Of a DNA stretch of 64,000 bases, positions 1-11,948 are shown piece after piece. Source of the stretch: Phytoseiulus persimilis (taxonomy: Eukaryota > Arthropoda > Arachnida > Mesostigmata > Phytoseiidae); NCBI GenBank assembly GCA_037576195.1, contig CM075101.1, positions 36,518,001-36,582,000 on the forward strand. The letters run 5' to 3'. Below the pieces are notes generated by a model. The model worked only from the letters and a program-made list of their open reading frames with translations, was not told the DNA's origin and searched no databases. A program made the translations under genes and the position numbers. Position 1 is the first letter of the stretch; each line of letters starts with the position of its first letter.

Positions 1-1
1 T

Positions 2-687
2 CTTAAAGAAGCGGCGAAGAAAGGCGACAGGGATGTTTGTGTGATTTACGCCAAAGAAATCGTCCGCTCTCGGAAGGCCGTGTCCCGCGTGTGCGCGTCC
101 AAGGCTCAAATCAACTCCGTGATGTTGGGTATCAACCACCAATTAGCTGCCCTCCGTGTCGCGGGATCAATTCAAAAAAGCACAGAAGTCATGAAGTCAA
201 TGCAAGCTTTGGTTAGAGTGCCCGAAGTCGCTCAAACGATGCAGGAGCTTTCGAAGGAGATGATGAAAGCTGGAATCATCGAAGAGGTATCCTGTCCTTT
301 CGTTTGTTCGATTCTTCTTCTTCATGAGAATTGGAAAATAAGAGGCAAGCGCGATGCGTCGTATACGGAAATTATTTGATAACTCTTTGCAGATGATGGA
401 GGATACGATGGACGAGATTCTGGACAACAATGAGGAACTTGAAGAGCAGGCCCAGGAAGAGATCGACAAAGTCCTCTTTGAAGTGACAGCTGGTACGAGC
501 GATCTCGCTTTCTTGCATATCGGTGCCAGGCATGGAATGGCAATCGAGTGGTAAACTGGCATGAATTTCAGGTGCGCTCGGGAACGCTCCCGCCGCCGTT
601 CATGGAGATCTCGAAGAACCTGGTGCATCCAAGATCGACGACGAGATGGAGTCGATGCGAGAACGACTACAAGCTCTCAAAAGTTGA
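2..687 (+). CDS. CHMP3: CHMP3 (Vps24), ESCRT-III subunit, 5' part missing
   Basis: Three exons are visible: 2-286, 393-492 and 572-687; the N-terminal exon or exons lie off the left edge. The 166 residues seen match the CHMP3 family from the second half of the first long helix onward, with signatures RSRKAVSR, SKAQINSV, LRVAGSIQKSTEVM and ELSKEMMKAGIIEE. The end, about DDEMESMRERLQALKS, has the spacing of a MIT-interacting motif for Vps4 docking. Introns are GT-AG, in phases 0 and 1. CHMP3 polymerises with CHMP2 on endosomal membranes during multivesicular body formation and membrane scission. An AATAAA at 800-805 is a likely poly(A) signal. The gene runs tail to tail with RPL26. Identification rests on remembered conservation and is firm. 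Confidence 0.95.
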
Positions 688-931
688 ACCGTATGAGAGC
701 TTCATAAACTTGGTTCAATGTAATGTGCAATGACCTTACTATTTTACTGCTCAGCCGAGGAACCTGCTGGAACATCGCATGTATAGTTTCCGCGCATTGA
801 ATAAATTATTTATACAACAAATCAGTGCAACACATTCGTGGAGAGCTTCTATGATCGATTCGAGGTGAACTGAGTCGACGTAAACGGAGGACAAGACACT
901 TCTCATGACCACACTGAGGAGTTCACTTTAT

Positions 932-1678
932 TCACGCAGTATCCATTTGCACGCTCTCTTCGGTGTGCTTGCCCTTGTCTCCGGCGCTGAGGCGGCCCTT
1001 GGCCTTCCTCTCCAGGAGATTTTTCCTGTCCTTATCAATCTTCAACTTGACAATCTGAACATTCGAAGGGTGAATGGGTACGTATGCAGAAGCTCCGTTG
1101 GCCTTCTCACGCTGGATACGTTCGATGTAGATGCAGTATTTCTTTCGGTAGACCTGCACCACCTTGCCCACTTGCTGGCTCTTATGATGACCACGCATGA
1201 TTTGAACCTGGAAAACGAGGGATACTATATGTCTTCCCAAGAGCTCATCCAGGTCGTCAGACGTTCAGCCAATTCACTACTGTTCCAGAATTGTGGACAT
1301 CATATAGAAAAGTTATTGGGAAGAACCCAAGTTTGGCTATCCAGAAGAGAGATCTATTCTCTGTGACAATCAAAGCGACGAGGGCTCAGAACGGTAGGAT
1401 GGAGGCGCAAGGCTTCGAACCGAATACTCTCTTTCTGAAAGCGCTGATATGAGAGAACTTCCGTAACTCCCGTTCTCGGAAACTATTTCCATGGAAGGTG
1501 ACATCGAGAAACACACCTCATCGTCCTTGCGAATAGGCATAGACCGCACGTTGTACTTCTGGCGGAGGTCTTTCGACAGTGTAGATGACATTATCTTCCT
1601 CCGGATGTGAGAAGGAGCATTGAAGTGCCTCCTACGAGACACCCTTCTGGACGACGACACGAACTCGTTCCTCTTCAT
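932..1678 (-). CDS. RPL26: 60S ribosomal protein L26 (uL24)
   Basis: Two exons, complement(join(932-1207, 1517-1678)), give 145 residues, the usual length of eukaryotic L26. Exon 1 carries [17 protein letters not shown] and [15 protein letters not shown]; exon 2 continues with the KOW-type segment [10 protein letters not shown] and [13 protein letters not shown]. The ATG at 1678 places the FNAPSH motif at the same distance from the start as in animals. L26 binds 25S/28S rRNA near the tunnel exit of the large subunit. The single 309-base intron is in phase 0. The stop codon is followed at once by ATAAA, so a full AATAAA (932-927 on the minus strand) shares the last base of the TGA. The protein tail is diverged and ends in a short acidic and polar stretch. 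Confidence 0.96.
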
Positions 1679-1699
1679 TTTGTGGCTCTGTCGATAGAG

Positions 1700-3770
1700 A
1701 GAATGTCCGATTAGTTGACTGTACTCCTCATGTACTTACTGCGCCTGCCATTATTTGCTAATGAGAGACATGATCCAGCTTTAGATCGCGACTTCGAATT
1801 TCATACAGTGAAGCTGCATATTCACGCGACCATCTGCAGGTGCTTCGTAAAACTCATGACCGGGCACACGATGTTGTCATCGTGATTGAATAATAACAAT
1901 GGACATGAGTGCTCAGCCGCTCATATGCAGACTACTCATGGCATGAGATTATCACCCTCTCGGATAGATGAATCAGGGAATTCCCCACAATTATTCGGGA
2001 CAGATTATTCGCAGAGCGGTCATTTGGCTCCCTACCGGAGCCCGAAACGTGTCTTGATACCGAACCGAAAGATGTTGACTCTGAAGCTCGCAAGCTTTGG
2101 TACTTCCTAGGATCTAACCGAAAGCTCACCGGAGCCTTCGGAAACCAGCCGCAACGATTTCACGACGAACTTCAACTTAACTCACACGATTTCTACGGAT
2201 TCTATCCAGATTCGGGAGAATACCAACCTCACAGCAAGATGGACGCCGGAAAAAGGACTAGTAGAATGTCAACAACAACAACTGTGTTTCGATTTGCAGA
2301 CGGCTTGCGCAGAAAAGAATAACTCGTCGAATTCAAGCCTTCATTTTGACGCCAGTATTGAGCTCCAACTCCGTCAACTCGATCGAGGTTCTTAAGTGGC
2401 GGTCTGACTTATTGGAATAGTTCCTGATTTCTTGAACTCGGATTCAGGAAGTCGTCTGCACGTCCAATAGGAAAGGATGAAAAAGAGAGAGTGAGATGCG
2501 AGATCCAAAGCAGCAAGCGCCAGCACTGGTTTTGGCGGTGGAGAGACGTCAGACTGACCCTCCGGGGTCAGTCTGCCTATCACACTAGCACCTGAGCTCT
2601 GGATAATTGATTGCTGCATTCATTGAACGGACTTCTGACTGCTGGACAAATGGAGCACTAATTGGCAACGCGTAGGGTACTGCCTAGGTCTACCTGCGCT
2701 TGAGGCACCGCGATGTCGATATGAAAACCGGCTAGCCTCCTCCTTTTCCGATGCAGTGCATTCACTCACTCCGATCGATCAAATTTGAATTTAAGCTCCT
2801 CGAGGATATATGGTGACTTCTCCGTTGCGGATCCGCGAACTATGAGACCTGTATACTTGCCATCAGATCGCCCCAGTGCTCGGCACCAATCTCGAGTGAC
2901 GAAACCCAGCGAAAACCTTGGAATAGAGGGACACAATGAGGACAAGTCATCCTTTTCCGAATTTTGAGGCCTGGGTACTGTTGTAGAGGTCTCCAAAGCC
3001 TTTTCCCACGTCACCAGCTCGACCACAAAGCGTACTCCGTTGCGTGGAATCGATTCCGGCGGCGCTAGTTCCTAATGACAATAAATGTGATCAGGAACCC
3101 CTCTGTCCTCGTTTCTGACTCAATTACCTGCGATATTCAGTTTCGAGCTCGTAATTTAAGGGTTCCGATCTCGATTGCGCGGCTTGATGCAGAACCCTAC
3201 CGAATTGCCAGCCGGGTTGCCGCTACTCTCACAGTCAGGCAGAGGCATTGCTCTAAGAATTCATCCATTCGATAAACATGGTTCAAATGATCGGCTCCTT
3301 GTCTCCTCGGTTGTAGTAGTGTGGTGTTGTTGCTCCGAGTGACGTCTCCGTTGCTACTTCGAATTCGCTAGTTTCCCGAGCAGATTAGATAGCTCGTCGG
3401 ATCTCTCAAAACACGCTCCGTGAGCTGTACCCACCAACTCAACTGAACGGTGAGTGTCTGTTGGAAGTTCGCTCTGCTACAGCAGGCGGTTCAGAGCGGG
3501 ATCGGCGATTCTGTCACTTCATGACTATCGCCCTTGTAGAGTTCGAATGCCTCCCTCTTAGACCTCCACGGGTGAGCCGGCAGACATCCAGTTCCGACTC
3601 TGATGGTTGTAATCTGCAAGCCGGTGCAGTGCAAGGCCTAAAGCGGCCCCGCCATCTGTTCCACAACCTGTGTCAATCCTTCATGTTGTCATTACGGTTA
3701 ACCCTGCACCCATTGCAGCGCAACTGTCCAAGTTCATCGTATTCCAAGGCTGAACTTCGGCTGCATCGAA
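1700..3770. other. Gene-poor stretch between RPL26 and YKT6
   Basis: About 2 kb between two divergent genes. It must hold both promoters and the RPL26 5' UTR. Open frames here are short (up to 86 codons), overlap on both strands and match no family I recognise. No tRNA or repeat was seen. Confidence 0.6.
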
Positions 3771-5113
3771 ATGGTGAAGTTGTTCCACATCGCTGTGCTC
3801 TACAAACATCAGTCACAGGTCTCCTTCCTGACGGGAGCCAGTGATCTCTCCTCAATAGGCTTTTTCCAGAGATCCAGGTGAGCTCAGTGAGGGGTAGTTG
3901 CCGCCCAGGTGCTCCCCCAACCGATTCCTGTCGCTGACCCGGTCCTATCCAATCAGGGTCCCCGGAAACCAGCTCGTCGGGAACGGTCAAATCTGTTCCG
4001 TGGGAGCTTATGTGTTTCAAGATTGAGACGGAAATGATTATTTCCTTCCAGCGCTGCTGAGTTTATGAAGTTCACGTCGAATGTTGTCGTTGAGAGATGT
4101 CAGCTTGCCACTCGGACGACGATCAAAGAAGGGGGTTTGTATTCTTTCGACCCTATAAGACATCCTCATGCAGTTTTTTCGAAACGACATATGGTTCGAC
4201 AGAGATGGGAGGCGGACTCCACCGATTTGTCTCGCGGTCCCACGTGATCTCGGGGGCGTGGCTATACGAGCCCGGAACGATGTGCATGAAAGTACGCCGA
4301 GGTTCCGAAGACTATCCTACTCTCATAGATGCATGGCCACGCATAACACACCGTGTGTGCGCCAAGGGGGAGGGGCGCACGGGGCGGTCGCCGCAGGTTC
4401 CACGTTTCGAGATGTCTTCGAGGGCGCACTTCACTTATCGTCAGAAGCAACTTTTGTAGAAGTTTTCTATTCCTATTCGCAGAATACATGTGTCACTGCT
4501 ATGCTCGTAGTGACGGTCTCTCCGGTGTGCTTATATCAGACCACGAATATCCAAATCGAGTGGCCCATACTTTTATCAGCAAGGTGAGATTTTGTAAGAC
4601 CTCTTTCGACCCTCACCAATCGGAGAGTAGCGCAAAGGGTACCCGCCCTCTTCTGACGTGGGATGGAATTTCAACTCCAGGTTCTCGATGACTTCGCCGC
4701 CAAATATTCTCGGGATACCTGGTCATCTGGGGGCGCCATGCCGCTTCAAGGCTTGGAGGTTCAGCTTGCCAAGTATCAAAACCCGAACCAGGCGGATGCA
4801 ATGTCGAAAATCCAGTGCGACCTCGATGAAACTAAAATCATCCTTCTGAACACGATCGACGCCGTCCTTGAACGGGGTGAAAAACTAGATGAATTGGTGG
4901 CCAAGTCAGACGACCTGAGCGCCCAGAGCAAGATGTTTTACAAGACTGTAAGTACCACGGGGTGGGTTGTTCCGATCCCGACTTTTCTTGAACAACTTAT
5001 TTGCGATCGATACGTATAGATGCGTTTATAGAATGTTCCCTGTGAACCACCCAACCGTTATTATTCCTCGGTTTCAGGCTAAGAAAACGAATCAGTGTTG
5101 TGTTCTCCTGTAA
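3771..5113 (+). CDS. YKT6: YKT6, longin-domain R-SNARE
   Basis: Five exons, 3771-3877, 4052-4134, 4483-4583, 4681-4947 and 5078-5113, give 197 residues (about 198 in animals). The start MVKLFHIAVLYK and the block FFQRSS..EFMKFTSN form the N-terminal longin domain (about residues 1-130). YMCHCYARSD, DHEYPNRVA and AMPLQGLEVQLAKYQNP are family signatures. The SNARE motif follows at about 135-190, including DLDETKIILLNTI and LERGEKLDELVAKS, with the central arginine marking it as an R-SNARE. The last exon encodes AKKTNQCCVLL, giving a palmitoylatable Cys and a CaaX box. YKT6 lacks a membrane span and is lipid-anchored; it works in ER-Golgi, endosomal and autophagosome fusion. The CaaX ends in Leu where the human protein ends in Met. 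Introns are 71-348 bases. Confidence 0.95.
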
Positions 5114-5799
5114 TTAGCAGCCACCATGCCAATGACTCCATTGATTCATAGTGTATTTAAAATATCTACAAATATAGCATGACTGAGGAAAAAACGGAAA
5201 CAGAGGAAATTCAGTGGTAACTCAATCATCCATGTAACGTGTACACTGAACCGATACTCTCGACAGAGTCTCATCTCAGGAATCCTATCTATTTCCGTGC
5301 GAGGCGGAAAGCATCAGTGACGAATGTGGAGAGGAATAAAATGTTATTTTTGCAAAACGATCATTACCCGGCTATCATTACTCGAGAGCTCATCGCGAGA
5401 GCACGTCAGACCGTTCGGAACCTCCCCCATCGAGCATCGGTTGATAGCTTCTACCATTTGGGGCCTGACGCCTTGAGGCCATGAATGGAAAGTTTTGGTA
5501 GAGCGACGACGGAGCGTTGCGAACTTGCCGTGGGCCAGCTGTCGCATGTTTCGTCCTCTTTGTTCTCGAGTCCACGGAGGACACGAAATGTGAACGCGTT
5601 GAGACATCAACGATAAATATCGACTGGAAATGAGTTCCAGCACTGATTCGGCGTATTGAACGTGCTAATATCTCATAAACATGTAGTTTTATTGCGTTGT
5701 CTGTTAAATGTATCATCATAATTGTAGAATAAATATGTGAGTGTGTTCCGATGTTTCGGGAAAAAAACGTTTTCCGGCCCCGAAATTCCGGAGAGTTTT
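5114..5799. other. Convergent 3' region between YKT6 and EXOC2
   Basis: Shared 3' flanks of two tail-to-tail genes. An AATAAA lies on the plus strand near 5335, and another on the minus strand at 5693-5688, about 107 bases past the EXOC2 stop. Small open frames on both strands look accidental. Confidence 0.6.
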
Positions 5800-8700
5800 T
5801 CATAAGAAACACATGAGCTGTAGCCTCTGATTGAACTTGAACTGCTGCACAACATCATCAACCGTCTCCCGGTTGACCTTCATCGTTCCTCCGAGGCGAT
5901 CCTTGCAAGGCTGCAGAACCTCACTGGAATGCAGGAGAAGTTAATTAAGGATAGGGCAGAGTTCCCAGAGTCATTGCTCTGGATATATTCCTCGACCCAA
6001 AGTGGTGACGTGTTACGGACTTACAATGAATTGTTCCGGTTGAGGGAATGCAGCGAAACCTCGAGTGCCAAGATGTCAATCAGAATCTGAAGGTTCCCAT
6101 GTGCAGTTGCTTTGATATGGGTACAGAGTCGAGCTACTTCTGCGAAAAGCGAAGCCACGATCGGTGGGAGCACGCGCTCAACTAACAACGGAGAAATGCG
6201 GTATATTCGCCGTTGCGTTTCAATCAGTTCCAGGAGAAGCTCCTTCACATAAATTGAAACATCGGTCGGCATTCTCTGCGACGTCCATTCGACTTTGTAC
6301 TGATCCATTAGCTCTTCCACAGAATCCACCAAAGGTCTCTGTAGCAGCCCGATCACACGCTGCAGAATTCTTTGGTCCAATTGCGCGAGAAGTTGATCAC
6401 CGTTCGCGATGATATCCGAAATATCTGGGTACTGCTGGGTAACGAAAACACTCTGAATACGGGGAAGCACTTGCTCTCTGCTTGTTGCAATATTGGCGAG
6501 CGTGATGAGCAGTTTGTCCTCCAGGCCGAGCGCGATACCACGCTCCACTGATTCACGAGAAGCCTTCTCGTGCTCCGGCGATTTCTCCAAGGAGTCAACG
6601 AACGAGGACATCATCGAGTGCACGTTTTGATTTATGGCAGCCTTGACGTTCGCCTGCTGGAACATTTGACTAGCTGAAGCTTGGAGCACGTTCTCCTGGA
6701 TGACCTGAAGAGCTTCTATGACGCGGTTTTCGAAGAGTAATGGCAACTGGGAAGATCCACCCGCGCCATCACAGGGCGAAGTCCTCCAAGTTTCGAATTC
6801 GTGCAATTTCCCAATGTCTGTAAACGATCAGATTCGGTTGAGCTCATCGGCCAGGAACATCGGAATCATGGAATATCAAACGCACAGGACGCAAAAGCCC
6901 ACCGTGAGCAGCCTGGTTGAACAAAGATATCATTGCGTGCTCCCTCAAGTCTGTGATGAGACTCTGCATCCGAGCTGATGCATGAGGAGGGTCTAATTTC
7001 AGCACACACGAATAACAGGTTCTGCAAGAACTTCGGTCAGACGGTCGAACATGGATTTGGCATCTCGGATCGTGGCTCTTCATGTGTTCTACCGAAAAAC
7101 GGGAGCAACTAGCCTGACAGAACGTAAGCACGTGGGAAGCCACGGTCCGATGGGCTGTCGCGATCCGGGCCAAGCCGCGGTCGGCTTCAGAGAATGGGTT
7201 GGAAGAAGAGCGGCACGCACTTCGAGGCACAACTTTGAAACCAGCTTCAGCGTCATATCGCTGCTGCGTCTCTCTTCCTCCTCATACGCAGCCAGCTGCA
7301 TTCCTTCTATTTCTCGGTGGAGATAAGCATATTGCAACCTATCACAGAAAAATGAACAATCAATCACGGAGGCGTGGATGTTCTCACAAAAGGGAGGGAG
7401 ATCCTGCTATATCTCTCCCCAAAAGCCTCTCGAAACCCACTTGAAGAAGTCCGGAGCGTTGGTGCAGAAGAATCGGCTCAAACTCAGTACGAAGTCCACT
7501 TGCGGAGGGTCTTGACTGTCGTCCAGTGTTTGAGCTCGTTGCACATGACGTGTTTTCAACTCCTCCATTTGCTGGAGCAGCCATTCGTGGTTGTATTCGA
7601 TTGCTTCACGGCCTGGATTTCTCTCCGAGTCAAGCTGAACCAGATAACTGTTGTGGAGGACATGAGGTAAGAACAAAACAACCAGTCCCGACGGTTCCTC
7701 CCCTCTTGAGCCGGAATCGATTCAGAATGACATACCTGATTAGTTTCTTGCGTTCTTCCAGAGGAGCCGGGAATTTGCGGATGCCCTGATGAAGCTTCTC
7801 CTTGAAAACAGCAACTTTCTCCTCGACGTCATTCAGAACTCGTTTGAAAATTCCAACCTCAGTATCGTGGAAAACTGAGCGAGCTCTTGCATAGTCACCG
7901 ATGACAGTGTCGTATTCTCCCTGGAAGTTCGGATAAGAACTATCCTCAGCCAGTAGCGTTTTCGCCCGTGGATCGTCATACTAAATTCCTCGTTCGAAAC
8001 CCGACGTGCGAATCTTCACTTACCATTTTAACATTGTTCTCGATTTGTGCCGGCAAGTTGAATAAGAAGCGGAATTTATGGAGGATGGCGAGTGATGTCC
8101 TCATGGAATCCGAGCTCTCTTTCCTCCGCAATATGGACTCAAATATCGAGGAAGCCTCCGTCAGGGTCTCTGTCATGAATGGAACAATTCTGATTTCTCA
8201 TTTGAAATTTAGAGTCGGGGGAGAATTCGAGCCATGCGTATCCTCAACGCACTAGAACCCAGAGCTTTGCGAAAGAGCTCAACCCACTTCTGAGATCTTG
8301 ACTGAGTCCTTCTGTCAAGCTGGCGCCCATTTCAGTTCTGTCTCTGTTCATCAAACGGTTCAACTCCTTCAGCACATCAAGGCACTTGACGATCCCATAA
8401 ACGTTGGATTTGAGGAATGTTGACGGCCCTTCCTGCTGCGCTCCGACCCTCCTTTCCAGCTCTTTCAAGCCACTCTTCAAATTCTCGAACCTGCAATTTT
8501 CGAGTTGAGATTCGCCTCGAAGCTATCGAAGGCATCCTCCGAGAGAGTGAGGACGAAAAACTCTGTCTTAGATTCGAATGAATTAGTTCCACCTACCCGC
8601 TCGTCATGTGGTTGGTAAGTAGGTACAAATCCGGACTGAAGTTGCTGGCGTAAACGTCAGTGCTCTTATCTTTAAAATGAGCCTTGATGATGGCTTCATG

Positions 8701-9296
8701 CTTGGGACTGAGGGGCTTCTGATCCGCCCCACCGAGCAAGTTTAGCTCTTTCGAAAGGGACGATGATGACGTCGGGCCCTTCATAGAGGGGAACGGGGTG
8801 TGGAACAGATGAGCTTCATCGACCCACACCGCAGATTCGACCGTGGGCGAAACGGTCTCGTGGATTCCTGTGAGCGCGTCGGTGGGTACTGAGTTATTCA
8901 GTTCAGATTAGGAAACTGTTCGAGTCTATTTGAGCAATTCTAACTATCTAACCTCTGAATTGCACAGTGCAAGTCCCTTTGCCACCAGACTTCGTCGTGA
9001 CAATGACGTCGCCTGCCCCGGAACAGATCCTGGTTCGAGTAACAATTTTGTGGGAGGATTTCCATTCCGAGAACATCGTACAATCCATTCCGCAGATCGA
9101 GACAGCTGAAAAGCAACCCTATGAGAGTACGAAATGAAGGACAATCAATGGGCTTTCTGAGGCTACCGCATCAATACTCACAAACGAGGTCATTTTGCCC
9201 TGTGCCGAAATTCTCTCCTCTGATCGTCACTTTAGTTCCTGGAGACCCTTCGGCCGGCGACAGCCCAGTGACCTTCGGTGAATAATCGTCGGCCAT
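5800..9296 (-). CDS. EXOC2: EXOC2 (Sec5), exocyst complex subunit
   Basis: Eleven exons, complement(join(5800-5923, 6025-6817, 6903-7021, 7093-7338, 7441-7647, 7736-7920, 8024-8169, 8288-8490, 8597-8867, 8953-9105, 9182-9296)), keep phase throughout and give 853 residues (human 924). The start [20 protein letters not shown] and the following [13 protein letters not shown] and [13 protein letters not shown] form the N-terminal IPT/TIG domain, the Ral GTPase binding fold of Sec5. SAVWVDE follows, then the helical exocyst rod, with FKFLFNLP-like FRFLFNLP near residue 270 and [17 protein letters not shown] just after. The C terminus is [15 protein letters not shown]. Sec5 is part of the octameric complex that tethers secretory vesicles to the plasma membrane. 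The junction near 7093/7021 adds a few residues relative to human and is the least certain. Start and stop are clear. Confidence 0.95.
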
Positions 9297-10167
9297 GTCG
9301 GCGTTCGAGAATTCGTCCTGGGAATGGATCCTCGTGAGGGTTCGTGAAATCGGAAAGGATGCTAGAATAGCGCAGAACCAACCTAGCTCTCACTGAGTTT
9401 GATTCTGGACCCTAACATCTCAACGTCACGCCGTGAGCCAAGCTTGATGGAAAAAACTCCAAGTTGTCACATCTCGCGATCCGAGTCGCACATGAATTGC
9501 AACCTCGGGGACAAACCAACGTAAATCGCGATCTTTGGAGACATTTAAATCTAGTTCGCCTCGGTTTTTATCACCACCGGAAATACAGCGATCGTTATCA
9601 AATGGGCACTCGGAGAGCAAGACTCATTGATTCGTCAGTACATCATTATTTCTGCTCTCGGAGTGCTCGGTTGAATCGGCCCAGGAAGTCCTCTCCGTGG
9701 ACAAGTACACCTAGTCGCACCAGGCACAGCTCATATTCTATTTACCTCCACTGCTTAAGCAGAAATTCCCGAGACTCACAGCACCGTCACTAACTACAGA
9801 GAAATCGACAAGGGGAACGCATTACTGTTATTACTAGAGAATTTGGAACCTGCTCAACGTCAAAGCTGCCACATTCTCTCGATGGAAATAAAAAGCCATT
9901 CGATGGCTTGATGAACCCAGTCTCGACACGAGTTCTTAACGGTGTGTAGCCATTGTCAGCTGGAGGTCTACGAACAGCTGACAGTCGGGACTTTGTTCTC
10001 CTGACCACACCGTACAGGCGGACGTTCGCGAGGCGGAGGAACCTCAATATTTTCTGATGATTCGTTTGGGCAGTGTTCTCAAATGAGATTCCGTTTTGGA
10101 ACCGAGCTTCAACGGATGACCACCCATTTTCGCCGATAAGGAACGCCAACAACCTTAGTCATCAGCC
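9297..10167. other. Bidirectional promoter region between EXOC2 and the AP-5 sigma-like gene
   Basis: The two genes are transcribed away from each other, so this 870-base stretch should carry both promoters. A 120-codon open frame at 9790-10152 on the minus strand has no ATG start and no recognisable family match; I read it as chance. Confidence 0.5.
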
Positions 10168-10966
10168 ATGGTTTACGCCGTTTACTTGACATCTTTCACC
10201 GCAGCCAATGAACCGTTCCTGCTCTTTTCGCGCTCGTTTTCCGAAAAACTACCCTCAAGAACTTCAGCACTCGATAGTTTATGTGATTTCAATCCCCAAG
10301 GAATCGATACGGATCCCACAGATTTGGAGGCAGTGAGTCAAGCCCTGTTAGATGGCGTCGCAGGGATCTCGATGTGCAGTGACCTGCGTGACCGAGGTAA
10401 ATATAGATTCTCTAGATACTCACCGGAATTTCCCTTTCTCGGTTAGGACACGCAACAACTCCTGCGAGCGTTCGAAGGGAACGATACTTTGGACTATATT
10501 CTCGCTGAAGGAAAGAATGAATTCCTAAAAGCATCTAATCAAAGTATGAAAAAAGAGAAAAAGAAGGACTTCGTCAGCGGCACGTTCGGCCTGAAGGATT
10601 CTCAGGTGGTGAGTTCTGAACAGACTGTTGAGAGTTCTGAAAGGCTTGGGGTTCGTGGAGCATTCAACATTCATGAGGTAACGCTTTCTATCTTAGTTAG
10701 TGCACTGGATGTCGACTCTCAAGGGCACAGCACTCATGATGATTGTATCGCCTACTGAAAACCCATCAGTCGTACGTTCCAATCTACGTTCGATTCTGAC
10801 TTCTCTGGGAAATCGAATTCGGATCGATCAACCTCGTGAAGTCTTCGTAAAAGCGCACATTGTCTCGCTCACATTGAAGTACTATTTACCCTGCGGCCGT
10901 CTACTATTACTCCCACAGGGAGTCCCAAAACAAGTCGACGAAACTATCTCGAAACTCTCGAAATGA
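10168..10966 (+). CDS. AP5S1: AP-5 complex subunit sigma-1-like protein
   Basis: Three exons, 10168-10332, 10447-10608 and 10697-10966, all joined in phase 0, give 198 residues (human AP5S1 is about 200). Conservation is low. The start MVYAVYLTSF resembles the human MVHAFLIHTL; VHWMSTLKGTALMMIVSP fits the beta strand VVWLGVLSLGFALVL; and the end, KYYLPCGRLLLLPQG, fits RFLPHGQLLFLNDQ with the same spacing to the stop. The middle is Lys and Ser rich. AP-5 is the late-endosomal adaptor complex that acts with SPG11 and SPG15. Donors are GTGAGT in exons 1 and 2. AATAAA at 11027-11032. The assignment rests on length plus both ends and on family memory, so it needs a profile search. Another longin-like small subunit is the alternative. 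Confidence 0.7.
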
Positions 10967-11032
10967 AGTTAGAGTTGTTTCCAGTTCCATGCGGTTGTAT
11001 ATATCGAATCTGATCATAACCTTGTGAATAAA

Positions 11033-11941
11033 TCATTGAAGACGAGATGAAATGGTTTCGGTAGGGTTTCGTTTTCAACCTGGACTTTCGATTGTGTTGA
11101 AAAATCCACGCCTGATACGTTCCTAGTGTTTCGGACAGCAGTCCTATGGAACACTCAATCGGAGTTCTGTCGAACTCATCGTTGAGAAAGGCATCACGAC
11201 TGCTAAAGGTTCGAAGCTATACGTAAGGACGATTGGGTGATCGCTTTCATCGAGTTTTATTTCCTGTCAGGCTATCGAATCCTATCTGTGAAGCAAGACC
11301 CTATATGAGTGGAATATATTAAGGTAGAAAAATGCTCATCCGGTAAAGATTATTTTGATACTGGTCTCCAGCTTCAACCCAGTTGTTGAAGGGACGCTTG
11401 GTTCAGCTCCTTCTCCTCCCGTTCCGCAAGAGATTCATACTTGGAGGAGCCAACATGTGGATTTGGCTTTTGCAGTCGCATTTACACAGTCATTAAATAA
11501 TCTCTCTCGAGCGTTCGGCAAAGCAAAATGAGAATGTAGCAGAACTAAACTAATATCATCATCGTCATGTACATGGGACCAGGTCCTATATGATTTACAT
11601 AAGCTGATACTATTCGACTTGATCTAACCGGTGAAACGGAAAATCACTGTACATCGTATCCTTATACTGTACACTAGGCATTTTCTACTGATTATGGATT
11701 GCAACATCAAAATAGTTGTCTACCTCATTCTTTCGGTAACTGGAACTGGGCGGACTTCTTCAAACAAGATTTCGTTCGTAAGGAGCTGCCTGTCAAGTTA
11801 CGTAGAGGAGGCAGCGGCCGACTGAAAGGAAAATATAAGTTTTCCTCAGTGATAATTTTCGTCACCGCCGCTGGGGTGACGCGGGACATGGGAGGTGGAC
11901 CAATTCATGTTGGAGTCATGGTTTTAAGACGAAAGTGCTCA
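11033..11941. other. Gene-poor stretch, likely 3' UTR of the Dscam-like gene
   Basis: No gene recognised. Seven bases past the stop codon of the minus-strand Dscam-like gene is CAG|GTGAGC, a strong donor, so a 3' UTR intron may run into this stretch. A minus-strand AATAAA lies near 11255. Confidence 0.45.
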
Positions 11942-11948
11942 CCTGCGA

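Noticed and set aside
1240..1300. Possible C/D box snoRNA in the RPL26 intron (ATGATGT, later CTGA twice)
   Set aside because: The C box deviates from consensus, the D boxes are too close together, and there is no terminal stem pairing the ends.
9790..10152. 120-codon open frame on the minus strand
   Set aside because: Starts without ATG, lies in the shared promoter of EXOC2 and the AP-5 sigma-like gene, and resembles no family known to me.
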